Assembly (NCBI RefSeq): GCF_012927165.1
Contig: NZ_JABBGA010000010.1
Location: 109,335 to 173,334, forward strand
Direction: 5' to 3'
Source: Zoogloea dura
Lineage (GTDB): Bacteria > Pseudomonadota > Gammaproteobacteria > Burkholderiales > Rhodocyclaceae
DNA: 64,000 nucleotides
Both the position numbers and the translations under genes were made by a program. Below, piece after piece: positions 51,446 through 59,615 of the stretch. A model generated the notes under the pieces. That model ran no database searches, was not told the origin of the DNA, and saw only the letters and a list, made by a program, of their open reading frames with translations. Each line of letters opens with the position of its first letter. Within the stretch, counting starts at the first letter, position 1.

Positions 51446-51748
51446 ATGGCTTTCTCAGTCAATGACGTGATACCGCTCTCCCAAGCCCGGGCCAACCTGT
51501 CGGAGCTGGCCGACCAGGTTAAAGCTGGCGCAGAGAAGATCATCACCAAGAACGGCGAGAGCTACGTCGCTCTGATCGACGCTCAGCGACTCGATCACTA
51601 CCACCGCCTCGAGCGGGCTCACATCCACCTTCAGTTACTCGACGAAGCAGGCAAAGGACTTGACGACATCGCAGCGGGTCGCGTTGCAGATGCCACGACT
51701 GCTCTGCAAGCAATCAAGCGTCGCAGAGCAGTCAAGACGAGCGGCTGA
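51446..51748 (+). CDS. Phd/YefM-family antitoxin
   Basis: 100 residues. VIPLSQARANLSELADQVKAG followed by EKIITKNGESYVALIDAQRLD is the Phd/YefM DNA-binding fold. The C-terminal half (about 55-100) is a flexible toxin-binding tail. The ATG has TTGGAG upstream. The toxin gene follows after 3 bp. It is expected to neutralise the toxin and repress the operon through the palindrome upstream. Confidence 0.9.
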   Translation: MAFSVNDVIPLSQARANLSELADQVKAGAEKIITKNGESYVALIDAQRLDHYHRLERAHIHLQLLDEAGKGLDDIAAGRVADATTALQAIKRRRAVKTSG

Positions 51749-51751
51749 CCG

Positions 51752-52135
51752 ATGCCGACCGAGCAACACGCAGTCAAACTCACCAGAAACTTTGAGCGCA
51801 ATCTAGACGACATCGAACGCTTCCTCGACAAGACCGAAGCGACGAGTGCATTCGATCTGCTTCTTGATGAACTGGCTGATGCCGTCATCCCGAACCTTGA
51901 GAGCTTCCCTAAGATGGGCCGGCCGTTTCTTGATCGCCCTGCGCTATCCGTTGAAGCCATGAGCCGGGTTGAAAAACTTCGCACACAGCTTAACGGGCTC
52001 GGTAGTAGCTCAGACATCCGTGAGTACGTCTTGAGTCACTATCTTGTGCTCTACACCATCACAGAGGCGACGATTTATCTACTATCGATTCGACACCATC
52101 GGCAGCTTTCGTTTGATTTTGGAGATTTCTGGTAA
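51752..52135 (+). CDS. ParE/RelE-superfamily toxin
   Basis: 127 residues. LTRNFERNLDDIERFLDK at the N-terminus, the central LRTQLNGLGSSSDIREYVLS, and the C-terminal YTITEATIYLLSIRHHRQL match the RelE/ParE fold, where the basic C-terminal strand carries the functional residues. Whether it cleaves mRNA (RelE-like) or inhibits gyrase (ParE-like) cannot be decided from sequence. It is slightly longer than usual (90-105 residues). It is immediately downstream of the antitoxin. Confidence 0.85.
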   Translation: MPTEQHAVKLTRNFERNLDDIERFLDKTEATSAFDLLLDELADAVIPNLESFPKMGRPFLDRPALSVEAMSRVEKLRTQLNGLGSSSDIREYVLSHYLVLYTITEATIYLLSIRHHRQLSFDFGDFW

Positions 52136-52269
52136 ATCGGGGCCAGATCCCGTCAGACAAAGGATGAAATCCCCGACCCAGCGACTGCATCTCGGCCTTA
52201 ATGGCCGTTGGTCTCGAGTACTGTATCGGACCGAAATTTTCTGCCTACCTGTCGCTCAGGCTACGGCGT

Positions 52270-52332
52270 GCTTACTGGCTCCGAGATGCTGAGCTGTTCT
52301 CAAAGAATGCAAACAGAGATGTATTGCGTTAA
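52270..52332 (+). pseudogene. 3' remnant of a second tyrosine integrase
   Basis: An open frame reads AYWLRDAELFSKNANRDVLR then stop, matching the C-terminus of the integrase at 59846-60862 (YIRDAELFSNNANVDLWI). Over 41 nt the DNA agrees at 33 positions. Nothing upstream continues the match, so only the last 20 codons survive. The rest of 52136-52419 holds no other recognisable gene. Confidence 0.6.
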
Positions 52333-52419
52333 ATTTCACACTTGAACTCTACCGCCCCGACGTTCTCTTTTACAAAACGCTCCACCGCGCGCAGCAGAAG
52401 AACAGAATACCGCTCAAAA

Positions 52420-53190
52420 TTAGTCTTGATTCTTTCTATTTAACACCCCAGAAAAACCGCACGCAGCCCCATGATAATAAGAGCAATTATCCTCGTCTAT
52501 TTCCGCAGCCTCACCTTCAAATCTTATGGTAACAGTACATACTTGATCACCCTCCTTTTTAATAAGCGTCAGAACATTATTGACCACTGATCCAACCCCC
52601 TCTATTGCACCTGCACATCCAGACGGACTACTCACGTTCAAATCAACATTAAATCCTCCTGCCGCAGGCTTTATACTCATCTCTCCATCACCCTCCAACG
52701 CCCCCCTCCAATACCCAGAAATCGCGGAGATATTTTTTTGCGGCCGCTCAGTTTCATGGCCCTGAGAAAGCTCGCCCCTCTTCTCCTCTCGAGCACCATT
52801 TATACTATTAGAAACAGCAATCTTCAGCTGATACAAATCGATTCTAGATATACCACCCACAGAGACAATATGCTCATCTTTATCATCAAGCTGCGATTCG
52901 TATGTTATCGGAAGCTGAATAGTTCCACCTGCAACCAATTTTGCCGAACAACTAAATTTCTTAATTTTTTCATCAAATGCACTTGCACGCGGCAATTCAA
53001 TCTTCAGATTTTCTTCGAGCTCTTTATCAGTAACCCCTTCGCGCCCACCCAGTTGCTCTGCGATAATCTGGCGCACCAACGCAAAAGTACTCTCATCGGA
53101 GCATTTAGGAGGCTCTTTTGTGCAGCCGGCTAAAACTGCAGCAAACGCGGAAACAAAAATCAGCAAAACAGCTTTTGTTTTCACAAACAT
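52420..53190 (-). CDS. lipoprotein of unknown function
   Basis: 256 residues. The lipoprotein signal peptide has its lipobox at LAGC (Cys 22). A mixed region (about 25-150) is followed by a C-terminal beta-rich domain (about 155-250) with three cysteines (CAGAIEGVGSV; CTVTIRFEG; CSYYHGAACGF). No family recognised. Base composition is clearly more AT-rich than the core genome. It is 85 bp downstream of the flgT-like gene on the same strand and may share its transcript. Confidence 0.7.
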   Translation of the reverse strand: MFVKTKAVLLIFVSAFAAVLAGCTKEPPKCSDESTFALVRQIIAEQLGGREGVTDKELEENLKIELPRASAFDEKIKKFSCSAKLVAGGTIQLPITYESQLDDKDEHIVSVGGISRIDLYQLKIAVSNSINGAREEKRGELSQGHETERPQKNISAISGYWRGALEGDGEMSIKPAAGGFNVDLNVSSPSGCAGAIEGVGSVVNNVLTLIKKEGDQVCTVTIRFEGEAAEIDEDNCSYYHGAACGFSGVLNRKNQD

Positions 53191-53275
53191 TCCTTTTAAT
53201 TAAGCAACACACAGAAAAGCCAAAAAACCGCCCATGGAAAAATCACGCATTTTCTTGCCTAAAAAATGATCGACT

Positions 53276-54439
53276 TCAGTGCTCGTGCAATTCATCTCCT
53301 ACCTCAAGCTGCACCCCGCCTCCAGGAGATTTCAAACGGCCGATAGCAAAGCGCGGATAAACAGTCGTTATTACAACTTCTCCTAAGGAGCGTTTCTCGT
53401 AGCCAAGGACCTCACCACTCAAAGTAGTAACCGGCTTATTATCAGACCTGAATACTGAGAATATATCTCCAACACTCAGCCCCTGCTCCGCACCAGCGTC
53501 AAGGTAAGCTAAATTCTGCCCACGACGGATAATCCGCGCTGAGAATGGCAGGCAACTTGCGGTCACCTCTGCCCAACGAATCACTTCATCTAGCACATAA
53601 GCATAAGCCTTACCAAAATCCGTCGCATAATGCGCTGCACTGCCAAAAATAATGCTACTCGGAACTTTTACGTTACCGTATGCCGTACGATGGAAGCGAC
53701 GGCGAGCAACACAAAAGCCAGTAGAAGCATCTAAAATCAAGACATCCAGGACTATTTCTCGACTTTTCTCGTCAGCAGCTAAAGCGAGCGAAAGGAAACG
53801 GCCTGCTAATACGTACTGCGCTCTATGGTGCCGAGCAGCCTCGCGTACCAAGCGCGCGCCCTGGAGATCGGCACTAGCATTATCGGCAACCCTCTCTGGA
53901 ACCAGCGGGTTAATCATCAAATCGCCTTGGTAATCGACTAGAATCGCAGGCTTTTCCGGAAAACGGCGAGCCACTTCACTTGCAGTTAGCTGGGCATAAC
54001 CGTTCATTTCCTGAATCAATATCTGCTCAGGTCGAAGCAACGGAAATCCTGCCAGCAACAAACGGCGAACATGCCCCTGGGTACATGCCTGCGCCGTACC
54101 ACCTTGAACATCTCCGAGTTGGGCCTCTAAACGAACCCTATAGACTCCATCCTCCGCGCTCTCTTGCAAAATCTTGTGGTGTTCTATTCGCAGCCTGGAG
54201 CTGAGTACAACCTCATCAAAATTCTGTATCCCTTGAGACGTTGTACCAGTGCGCGCATCGATCTTTACGACACCTTGTCGTGCCGCATCAGCCAACGCAC
54301 TGCGTAGGGCCTCTTCACGAGCAGAATTCTGATGCCCAGGCTCTATAGGTGCAAAGCCTTCTCCAATCACCGTTTCAGCTTGAATACTTGACTGAATTAA
54401 AAAGCAAAGCACTGCAGCCGCATAGCAGGAAAAACGCAT
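53276..54439 (-). CDS. flgT: flagellar assembly protein T-like (FlgT)
   Basis: 387 residues; E. coli lacks it, and the Vibrio protein has a similar size. A signal peptide ends near residue 21. The N-terminal domain (ETVIGEGFAPIEPGHQNSAR, then EEALRSALADAARQGVVKI) matches FlgT_N. The middle domain (about 110-285) and the C-terminal domain (about 305-387, IIRRGQNLAYLDAGAEQGLSVG) match FlgT_M and FlgT_C. In Vibrio FlgT builds the H ring around the basal body. It lies 12 bp downstream of a FlgP-like lipoprotein gene, the expected partner. Confidence 0.8.
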   Translation of the reverse strand: MRFSCYAAAVLCFLIQSSIQAETVIGEGFAPIEPGHQNSAREEALRSALADAARQGVVKIDARTGTTSQGIQNFDEVVLSSRLRIEHHKILQESAEDGVYRVRLEAQLGDVQGGTAQACTQGHVRRLLLAGFPLLRPEQILIQEMNGYAQLTASEVARRFPEKPAILVDYQGDLMINPLVPERVADNASADLQGARLVREAARHHRAQYVLAGRFLSLALAADEKSREIVLDVLILDASTGFCVARRRFHRTAYGNVKVPSSIIFGSAAHYATDFGKAYAYVLDEVIRWAEVTASCLPFSARIIRRGQNLAYLDAGAEQGLSVGDIFSVFRSDNKPVTTLSGEVLGYEKRSLGEVVITTVYPRFAIGRLKSPGGGVQLEVGDELHEH

Positions 54440-54451
54440 CCTCTTTCAAAT

Positions 54452-54991
54452 TCAGTACGTTGAATAGTAGTAAGCACTCGGCTGGACACATCCGTTTACA
54501 CCACAGGTTGCATCGGATAGCCTAGCAGGAGCACCACAAAAAGCTGTGTTATTAGATACACAATAAAAAAATGCCGGGGTCAGATCCAGCTCCACAGTAG
54601 CTTCATAATTACCGTCGGCCACAGGAGTCAAGCTTACGACTCGGGCACCACGTATAAATGCGTCAACATACGTGCGAATACTGTCGTTTTGAGTCGCAAA
54701 CGCCGATACAGACGTATTCCCCGCGATGTAAAAACCGTAAACTTGCTCGGCTAGATTTCTATAGGCGTCCACTCTGGCGGCACGCATTGCAAGCAATTTT
54801 TGCTGACCCAGAGTGTACTGGGAGTTACTTCCTCCCACAGCTCCGTAACCGACTGCGGTCAGTTTGCGCGACGACATTACCGCCGGACGCAAATCCTGAA
54901 CGGAATTGCAGCACGGATTATAGACGGTACCACAGCCGGTCAAAAGAACAGAAAGGCTGAGCCCGCATAAAACTTTCTTCATCGAAGCCAT
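54452..54991 (-). CDS. flgP: FlgP/LPP20-family lipoprotein
   Basis: About 179 residues from MASMKKV. A lipoprotein signal (SLSVLLTGCGTVY) precedes the LPP20/FlgP core: QQKLLAMRAARVDAYRNLAE, then QVYGFYIAGNTSVSAFATQ and TPVADGNYEATVELDLTPAFF. FlgP is an outer-membrane lipoprotein required for motility in Vibrio and Campylobacter. No clear ribosome-binding site discriminates between Met 1, the alternative Met 4 and longer starts to 55057. Confidence 0.75.
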   Translation of the reverse strand: MASMKKVLCGLSLSVLLTGCGTVYNPCCNSVQDLRPAVMSSRKLTAVGYGAVGGSNSQYTLGQQKLLAMRAARVDAYRNLAEQVYGFYIAGNTSVSAFATQNDSIRTYVDAFIRGARVVSLTPVADGNYEATVELDLTPAFFYCVSNNTAFCGAPARLSDATCGVNGCVQPSAYYYSTY

Positions 54992-55240
54992 GATGACATT
55001 TATGTTGTTGTGACTATAGCTACATCGGCTTCCAGGAAAAATAATTAAGGCCATCATGCCGAATCAGACTTCCCAAATTGGGGTGAACTACTTCACAGGC
55101 CAAGTACTTACTATTTTGGCGCCCCTCGACTTTGCACGGTGAGAAAGACGTCCAGATAAACGCGGACTCCCAAACCATAAACATCTCAACCAATTGATTA
55201 TTAAATCAAATGAACGATAAAGAATAAGATATATCGAGGC

Positions 55241-55536
55241 GCTCAGAAGGTATTTCAAACCACCGAACCGATCAAGGCAATAATTGAGGACAACCCGTCC
55301 TTTGGCTACCGGACGGTGGCCCACCTGCTGGGGTTCAACAAGAACATGGTGCAGCGGGTGTTTCAGCTGCGTGGCTGGCAAGTGCGGAAGCGTCCGGTTG
55401 GGTTTCGGCCCCGGATCGAGGCGCGGCGTTCGCGGGCATCTCAACCGAACGAACGCTAGGCGACGGATCTGTGCCGTGTCTGGGCGGGCCGTGACGGCTG
55501 GGTCACGCTGGCGCAGGTGATCGACTGCTTCAGCCG
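55241..55536 (+). pseudogene. IS3-family transposase (OrfB) remnant
   Basis: The frame reads KVFQTTEPIKAIIEDNPSFG, YRTVAHLLGFNKNMVQRVFQ, LRGWQVRKRP: the HTH_21 region of IS3-group OrfB. It continues into the start of the integrase core (ATDLCRVWAGRDGWVTLAQV then IDCFSR). A stop codon TAG at 55457-55459 replaces the expected Trp of the NERWATD motif. The frame is cut at 55537 by the adjoining IS21-type end. Both the front and the back of the gene are missing. Confidence 0.8.
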
Positions 55537-55946
55537 TGTCACCGACCGGCACATTGGAGCCAGTTGATGATCGGCACAATGGAGCCACCCACGGATCGGC
55601 ACATACGCGCCAGCGCCGGATCGGCGTAGTGGAGTCCGTTTCACTCTGACGGCCGTCTCGACCTTTCGCGGCCCACCGCTACCCTGCCAGGCTTGGCAGG
55701 AGCAAGCCGGTTGCCCGCAGGAGTATCTAGATGCACGATTACCGCCAGGTCCTGATGCGTTTGCGTCAGGGCGACTCGGAGCGCGAGATTGCGCGCTCCG
55801 GTTTGATGGGCCAAACAACGCCAAATCGGCTCTTGCCAACACCCTGAAAAACCCAGTCTTGAACCACTGAAGACATCCGTCAGAGACGATTCAAACTGGC
55901 TCCTATCTGCCGATCATCGGTGGCTTTATTGTGCCTGTCAGTGACA
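55537..55946 (+). mobile_element. internally deleted IS21-family element (both ends, 410 bp)
   Basis: The left end starts TGTCACCGACCGGCACATTG. The right end, read inward on the minus strand, starts TGTCACTGACAGGCACAATA. The terminal 26 bases agree at 21 positions. Internal repeats of the type GATCGGCA...GGAGCCA follow both ends, the multiple-site arrangement known for IS21-family termini. Only the first codons of istA survive; istB and the rest are gone. No matching target duplication is visible in the flanks. It sits against an IS3 remnant and shares its left end with the element at 63703. Confidence 0.8.
55731..55847 (+). pseudogene. truncated IS21 transposase gene istA
   Basis: MHDYRQVLMRLRQGDSEREI then ARSGLMG is the N-terminus of IstA, nearly identical to the intact start at 63947. 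After residue 27 the frame runs into unrelated sequence (QTTPNRLLPTP, stop), which marks the internal deletion joint near 55812. Confidence 0.8.
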
Positions 55947-56057
55947 GCAATTCGCAAAAAAACTAGACGGCACTTACCCCCATCCACAGCCTCTGATCTC
56001 CGTAGACGGAAAACCTTGGCCAGGATGGGCATACATCTTCCTATGCAATGTATTTAC

Positions 56058-56453
56058 TTAATCTTTAATCAACCAAGCATCTAGATCACCGCCGTTATTC
56101 AGATAAGTTTGAATCCACGCAGGCTTGCGTCCCTTACCCGTCCATGTCAAGGATGCGTCAACAGAGCTGCGATACTTGGGCACACCCTTCCCCTTTTTTT
56201 CAATCGTCTCCTTCTCTGCACGAGCTTTTCTTCTCTTCGGCTCGGCGGCTACCAAACCTAGACTTTCAGCGATCTCGCTCATATCAAGACCAAGAGCCTT
56301 CACTTTCTCGATAATTTCATTCATCGCAGCTTGCTTAAGAGAACGTTCGGCCTCTTTCAACTCAGCCTCAACTTGAACCTTTTCAGCAGTCAGCATAGCA
56401 AGCTGCTCGTTAAGCTTGGCAAGCTTGTCCTTCAGTTCGTCAACAGTACTCAT
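56058..56453 (-). CDS. H-NS-family nucleoid protein
   Basis: 131 residues. The N-terminal coiled coil (about 1-60, VDELKDKLAKLNEQLAMLTA) serves oligomerisation. The C-terminal H-NS DNA-binding domain carries YRSSVDASLTWTGKGRKPAW, the betaproteobacterial form of the minor-groove AT-hook-like motif. The start at 56453 has AAAGGAG upstream. Encoded inside AT-rich acquired DNA, it probably silences island genes, including those on both sides; this is inference. Confidence 0.9.
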   Translation of the reverse strand: MSTVDELKDKLAKLNEQLAMLTAEKVQVEAELKEAERSLKQAAMNEIIEKVKALGLDMSEIAESLGLVAAEPKRRKARAEKETIEKKGKGVPKYRSSVDASLTWTGKGRKPAWIQTYLNNGGDLDAWLIKD

Positions 56454-56578
56454 TCGTGCTCCTTTCGCTATAGACATAACCAAACTAACATAACGAAAAC
56501 AATACAGTCAATCGAATAGAGGAACGCAGCGACTTAATACATAGACTTGTCAATAACACCATAAGCAATCCGACACAA

Positions 56579-56610
56579 TACTTGACAAAAACAGTCAAGT
56601 ATTTTATATT
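56579..56610 (+). promoter_or_regulatory. promoter covered by a perfect palindrome, upstream of the tandem AAA+ gene
   Basis: TTGACA (56582-56587), 17-bp spacer, TATATT (56605-56610): a near-consensus sigma-70 promoter. The -35 lies within the perfect palindrome TACTTGAC-AAAAACA-GTCAAGTA (56579-56601). Related half sites ACTTGTCAA (56546) and ACTTGTTAA (56617) flank it. A dimeric repressor binding here would block transcription. The AAA+ start is 100 bp downstream. Confidence 0.7.
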
Positions 56611-56709
56611 GGATACACTTGTTAAAGTCTTCTGACTCTGACGGTCTCTAGAGCACAACGCTCACTCGCAGCCCCTCTTCTCGCTCCCCATCTCTTCTGA
56701 AAGATCACT

Positions 56710-58800
56710 ATGAACGCAACTTTTGCGTCGGTGAGGCCCGTTCACGTCTCTGACACGGATGCTCTCGCTGCGCTTTACATTGCACGCATGCTGCAGAAGC
56801 AAATTGTTCCTATCAGAGTATTCAACGACAGTCTCTATACAGAAGAGATTCGCGCTCTTGTTGGCATATCGCCCAGCGAAGGTAACATCCCAAAGGCCAA
56901 GGCGCTTCAATTACTGAAAGTGCAACTGCCCCAGCTCAACACCATGACGGAAAAGCGCACGCCGCGTTTACAACGCAACATCCGTATGCTCGGGAGACTG
57001 CTCAGCCTGACAGACATCGAAGAAGCGATCCTGACGTTCTTTGTGTTGGTGGATCATCATTTTGTGCTAGCAGACCTATTGTCAAGCATAGTGATTATGG
57101 ACAAAGACGCACTCGTGCGGCTCATGTCAGCTGCACTCTCTATAGAGCGAGAGATAATCAACGCGTACGTTCAGTCGAGTAGCACCCTGTTCGCGACGGG
57201 CTTGTTAGCACAAGAGCTTCGCCCGGAAAGAATCGGCGTGAATGTCAAGATTCCGCGAGGAATCAAAGATGCACTGCTCAGCGAAGCAGATAGCATCGAG
57301 TCGCTGATGAAAGTTGTGCTTGAGCCAAGCCCCAAACCCACGCTGCGCGCTCATGACTTCGAGCACCTGAGTGCCGAGACAGACCTCCTGCACACCTACT
57401 TGACAGAGGGGATTCAACAAGGCGTTACCGGAATCAATGTGCTGATCTACGGGCCGCCTGGAACGGGCAAGACAGAATACGCCCGCTGGCTCGCCAGCGT
57501 GATCAAAACGCCGCTGTATCAAGTTCGAGCATGCAACGATAGCGAAGACTCGATCTCCGGCTCAGATCGCCTGTCGTACTTCCGGCTTTCCCAACGTTTC
57601 CTTCAATGCACCACGGCACTGATCTTGTTTGATGAGATTGAAGATGTGTTTCCCGATCCAGACATGGTCAGTCCATCGAGTGTTGCGGCTCAAAAATGGC
57701 CGGGAAAGCTCTTCATCAATCGTCTCCTCGAGACCAACCCGGTCCCAACGATCTGGATTGCCAACGAGATCAGCCACGTCGACAAAGCCTACCTGCGCCG
57801 CTTTGACTACTCGATAGAACTCGCCATTCCCCCGATTCAAGTTCGCCGCCGCATCGCTAAACGTCACCTGCAGAAGCATCGACTACCGCCCACATTCCTT
57901 GAACACCTCGCCCAGCAAGACGAGCTGAGTGCGGCACAGATCAGCAAGCTTGCGAAGGTTCTCCACGTAGTCGGTTGCGACGACAAAACAGCACGTCACG
58001 ACATCGCAGAGCAAGTCATAGAGCGCAGTATGTCTCTGCTCGATCAGAAGCGCGTACAAGCCCGCACGGGCGCAGAAACGTACTCGCTTGAATTCTTGAA
58101 CACAAGTCATGACGTCAGCGCACTCATCCCGGCGCTACGCAGCGATCAAACCTCTTGTCGCGGCGCAATGTGCTTTTATGGCCCGCCCGGCACCGGAAAG
58201 ACAGTCCTGGCCCACCATCTCGCATCGGAACTCGGGATGCCGATCCACGCCAAGCGTGCATCGGACATTCTGAGCCCCTACGTTGGCGAGACCGAAGCCC
58301 GGATTGCCAAGATGTTTGCCCACGCGGCCGACACCAGCGCCCTCCTCCTGCTTGACGAGGCAGACAGCTTTCTAAGCGCACGGCAAGGTGCAAAACAGCA
58401 CTGGGATGTCACTGCAGTCAACGAACTCCTTGTTCAGATGGAACAGTTCGACGGGCTCTTCATCTGCTCGACAAACGCAATGACCTCGCTCGACAGCGCA
58501 GCGATGCGCCGATTCGTGCTCAAGATCAAGTTTGACTACCTGAAGCCCGAGCAGCGTTGGCGCCTCTTCCTTCGTTACATCCCTCAGAAACTCGGCGTAT
58601 CAGAAAACACTCGATTTCGCGGTGTCCTTGATACGCTGACGACGCTCACCCCAGGCGACTTCACGACCGTCAGCCGCGGAGCCAAACTCTTCGGAAAGAA
58701 ACAGCTTTCGCCCGATGAGCTTCTAAATGGCTTGATAGAGGAGTGCAAACTGAAACGCGGAAACGCTACCCAGGGAATCGGTTTCGTACTCAGCTACTAA
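56710..58800 (+). CDS. tandem AAA+ ATPase of the integrase island
   Basis: 696 residues with two AAA+ modules. An N-terminal helical domain (about 1-200) includes RTPRLQRNIRMLGRLLSLTD. Module 1 has Walker A GPPGTGKT at 248-255, Walker B LILFDEIEDVF near 305 and an Arg-finger region AYLRRFDYS. Module 2 has Walker A GPPGTGKT at 491-498, Walker B LLLLDEADSFL near 548 and AMRRFVLKIKF. Both nucleotide sites look intact. The arrangement recalls CDC48/p97-type double-ring unfoldases, but the N-domain is unfamiliar. No function is known; it precedes plasmid/ICE-type small genes and an integrase. Codon use is AT-richer than the core. Confidence 0.85.
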   Translation: MNATFASVRPVHVSDTDALAALYIARMLQKQIVPIRVFNDSLYTEEIRALVGISPSEGNIPKAKALQLLKVQLPQLNTMTEKRTPRLQRNIRMLGRLLSLTDIEEAILTFFVLVDHHFVLADLLSSIVIMDKDALVRLMSAALSIEREIINAYVQSSSTLFATGLLAQELRPERIGVNVKIPRGIKDALLSEADSIESLMKVVLEPSPKPTLRAHDFEHLSAETDLLHTYLTEGIQQGVTGINVLIYGPPGTGKTEYARWLASVIKTPLYQVRACNDSEDSISGSDRLSYFRLSQRFLQCTTALILFDEIEDVFPDPDMVSPSSVAAQKWPGKLFINRLLETNPVPTIWIANEISHVDKAYLRRFDYSIELAIPPIQVRRRIAKRHLQKHRLPPTFLEHLAQQDELSAAQISKLAKVLHVVGCDDKTARHDIAEQVIERSMSLLDQKRVQARTGAETYSLEFLNTSHDVSALIPALRSDQTSCRGAMCFYGPPGTGKTVLAHHLASELGMPIHAKRASDILSPYVGETEARIAKMFAHAADTSALLLLDEADSFLSARQGAKQHWDVTAVNELLVQMEQFDGLFICSTNAMTSLDSAAMRRFVLKIKFDYLKPEQRWRLFLRYIPQKLGVSENTRFRGVLDTLTTLTPGDFTTVSRGAKLFGKKQLSPDELLNGLIEECKLKRGNATQGIGFVLSY

Positions 58801-58982
58801 CCGCTTCCATCAAACGCACCTTACGCCCCCTTCCAAGTAGTAAAGCTTCAGCACATCCTGTGCCGATGTAGATCCGCCCTCTCCTGCAGTAACCAGTCCC
58901 CGTTCTCACCTCAGATCGACAAACGCGCTTTCGCGCCTTTGTCTGCTTTCGCTCGCCTTTTGAAAAGGAGCCTCGACTCATC

Positions 58983-59291
58983 ATGAACTTTGAATTCTCA
59001 AACTCGAACCGTCCGAAGTCGCTCTTCCCACTCGGTCAAGTTGTTGCCACTCACGGCGCGCTTGATCTTCTTGATCGCAGCGCAACGAACGCTTTCGCAC
59101 TTCTGCAACGTCATCAAGCGGGTGACTGGGGCGATATCCACCCAGATGATGTCACTGCAAATCGCGAAGCTGTTCAACACGGCTTTCGCATTCTTTCTAG
59201 CTATCCGCTCGGCACTCAAGCAGAACGGCTCTGGATCATCACTGAAGCAGATCGAAGCGTAACGACGCTGCTACTGCCGTCTGAATACTGA
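58983..59291 (+). CDS. small plasmid/ICE-associated conserved protein
   Basis: 102 residues. FPLGQVVATHGALDLLDR, LLQRHQAGDWGDIHPDD and LWIITEADRSVTTLLLPSEY are conserved in a small family often found on plasmids and integrative elements in proteobacteria. Its function is unknown. A strong AAAAGGAG site precedes the ATG. The 182-bp gap after the AAA+ gene contains short hairpins but no clear terminator. Confidence 0.75.
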   Translation: MNFEFSNSNRPKSLFPLGQVVATHGALDLLDRSATNAFALLQRHQAGDWGDIHPDDVTANREAVQHGFRILSSYPLGTQAERLWIITEADRSVTTLLLPSEY

Positions 59292-59358
59292 GCACGCTCC
59301 GAACATCCGTTTGCTTGCGCTAAACACGCATTCGTTCAATTACTGAGATGACGCTCTC

Positions 59359-59472
59359 CGGGGCGCAAACTCGAGAATTCGCATAAATTCGGAAGGCCAT
59401 ATGTGAGATAGCGATATATCGCTTCCTCTGAGCTTCAGCCGGATTTATGCGAATTCTCGAGTTTGCGCCCCG
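59359..59472. repeat. 114-bp element with 34-bp inverted repeats
   Basis: Arms 59359-59392 and 59439-59472 are inverted copies with one mismatch; each begins CGGGGCGCAAACTCGAGAAT. The 46-bp centre contains a smaller palindrome, GCGATATATCGC. It lies in the 324-bp gap between two small genes; no protein is encoded. GGGG-initial arms of this length resemble Tn3-family termini, so it may be a miniature Tn3-type element, or alternatively a protein-binding or recombination site. No 5-bp target duplication was recognised. The remainder of the gap carries no visible gene. Confidence 0.8.
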
Positions 59473-59615
59473 AGATGCGTCGAACACGTCATCGAACAAA
59501 TGCGCACTGAGCGCATCAACGATGATCACTACTTTTGCGCTAACTAGCGATAACAGTCATTAGCAAATTGACTTGCGAGTACTGACTTCGCTCATAAGCG
59601 CATTGAAAGAACATA

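Noticed and set aside
58800..58982. Short hairpins after the AAA+ gene considered as a terminator
   Set aside because: The stems are short, lack a T-run, and the next gene on the same strand has a strong ribosome-binding site, so cotranscription cannot be excluded.
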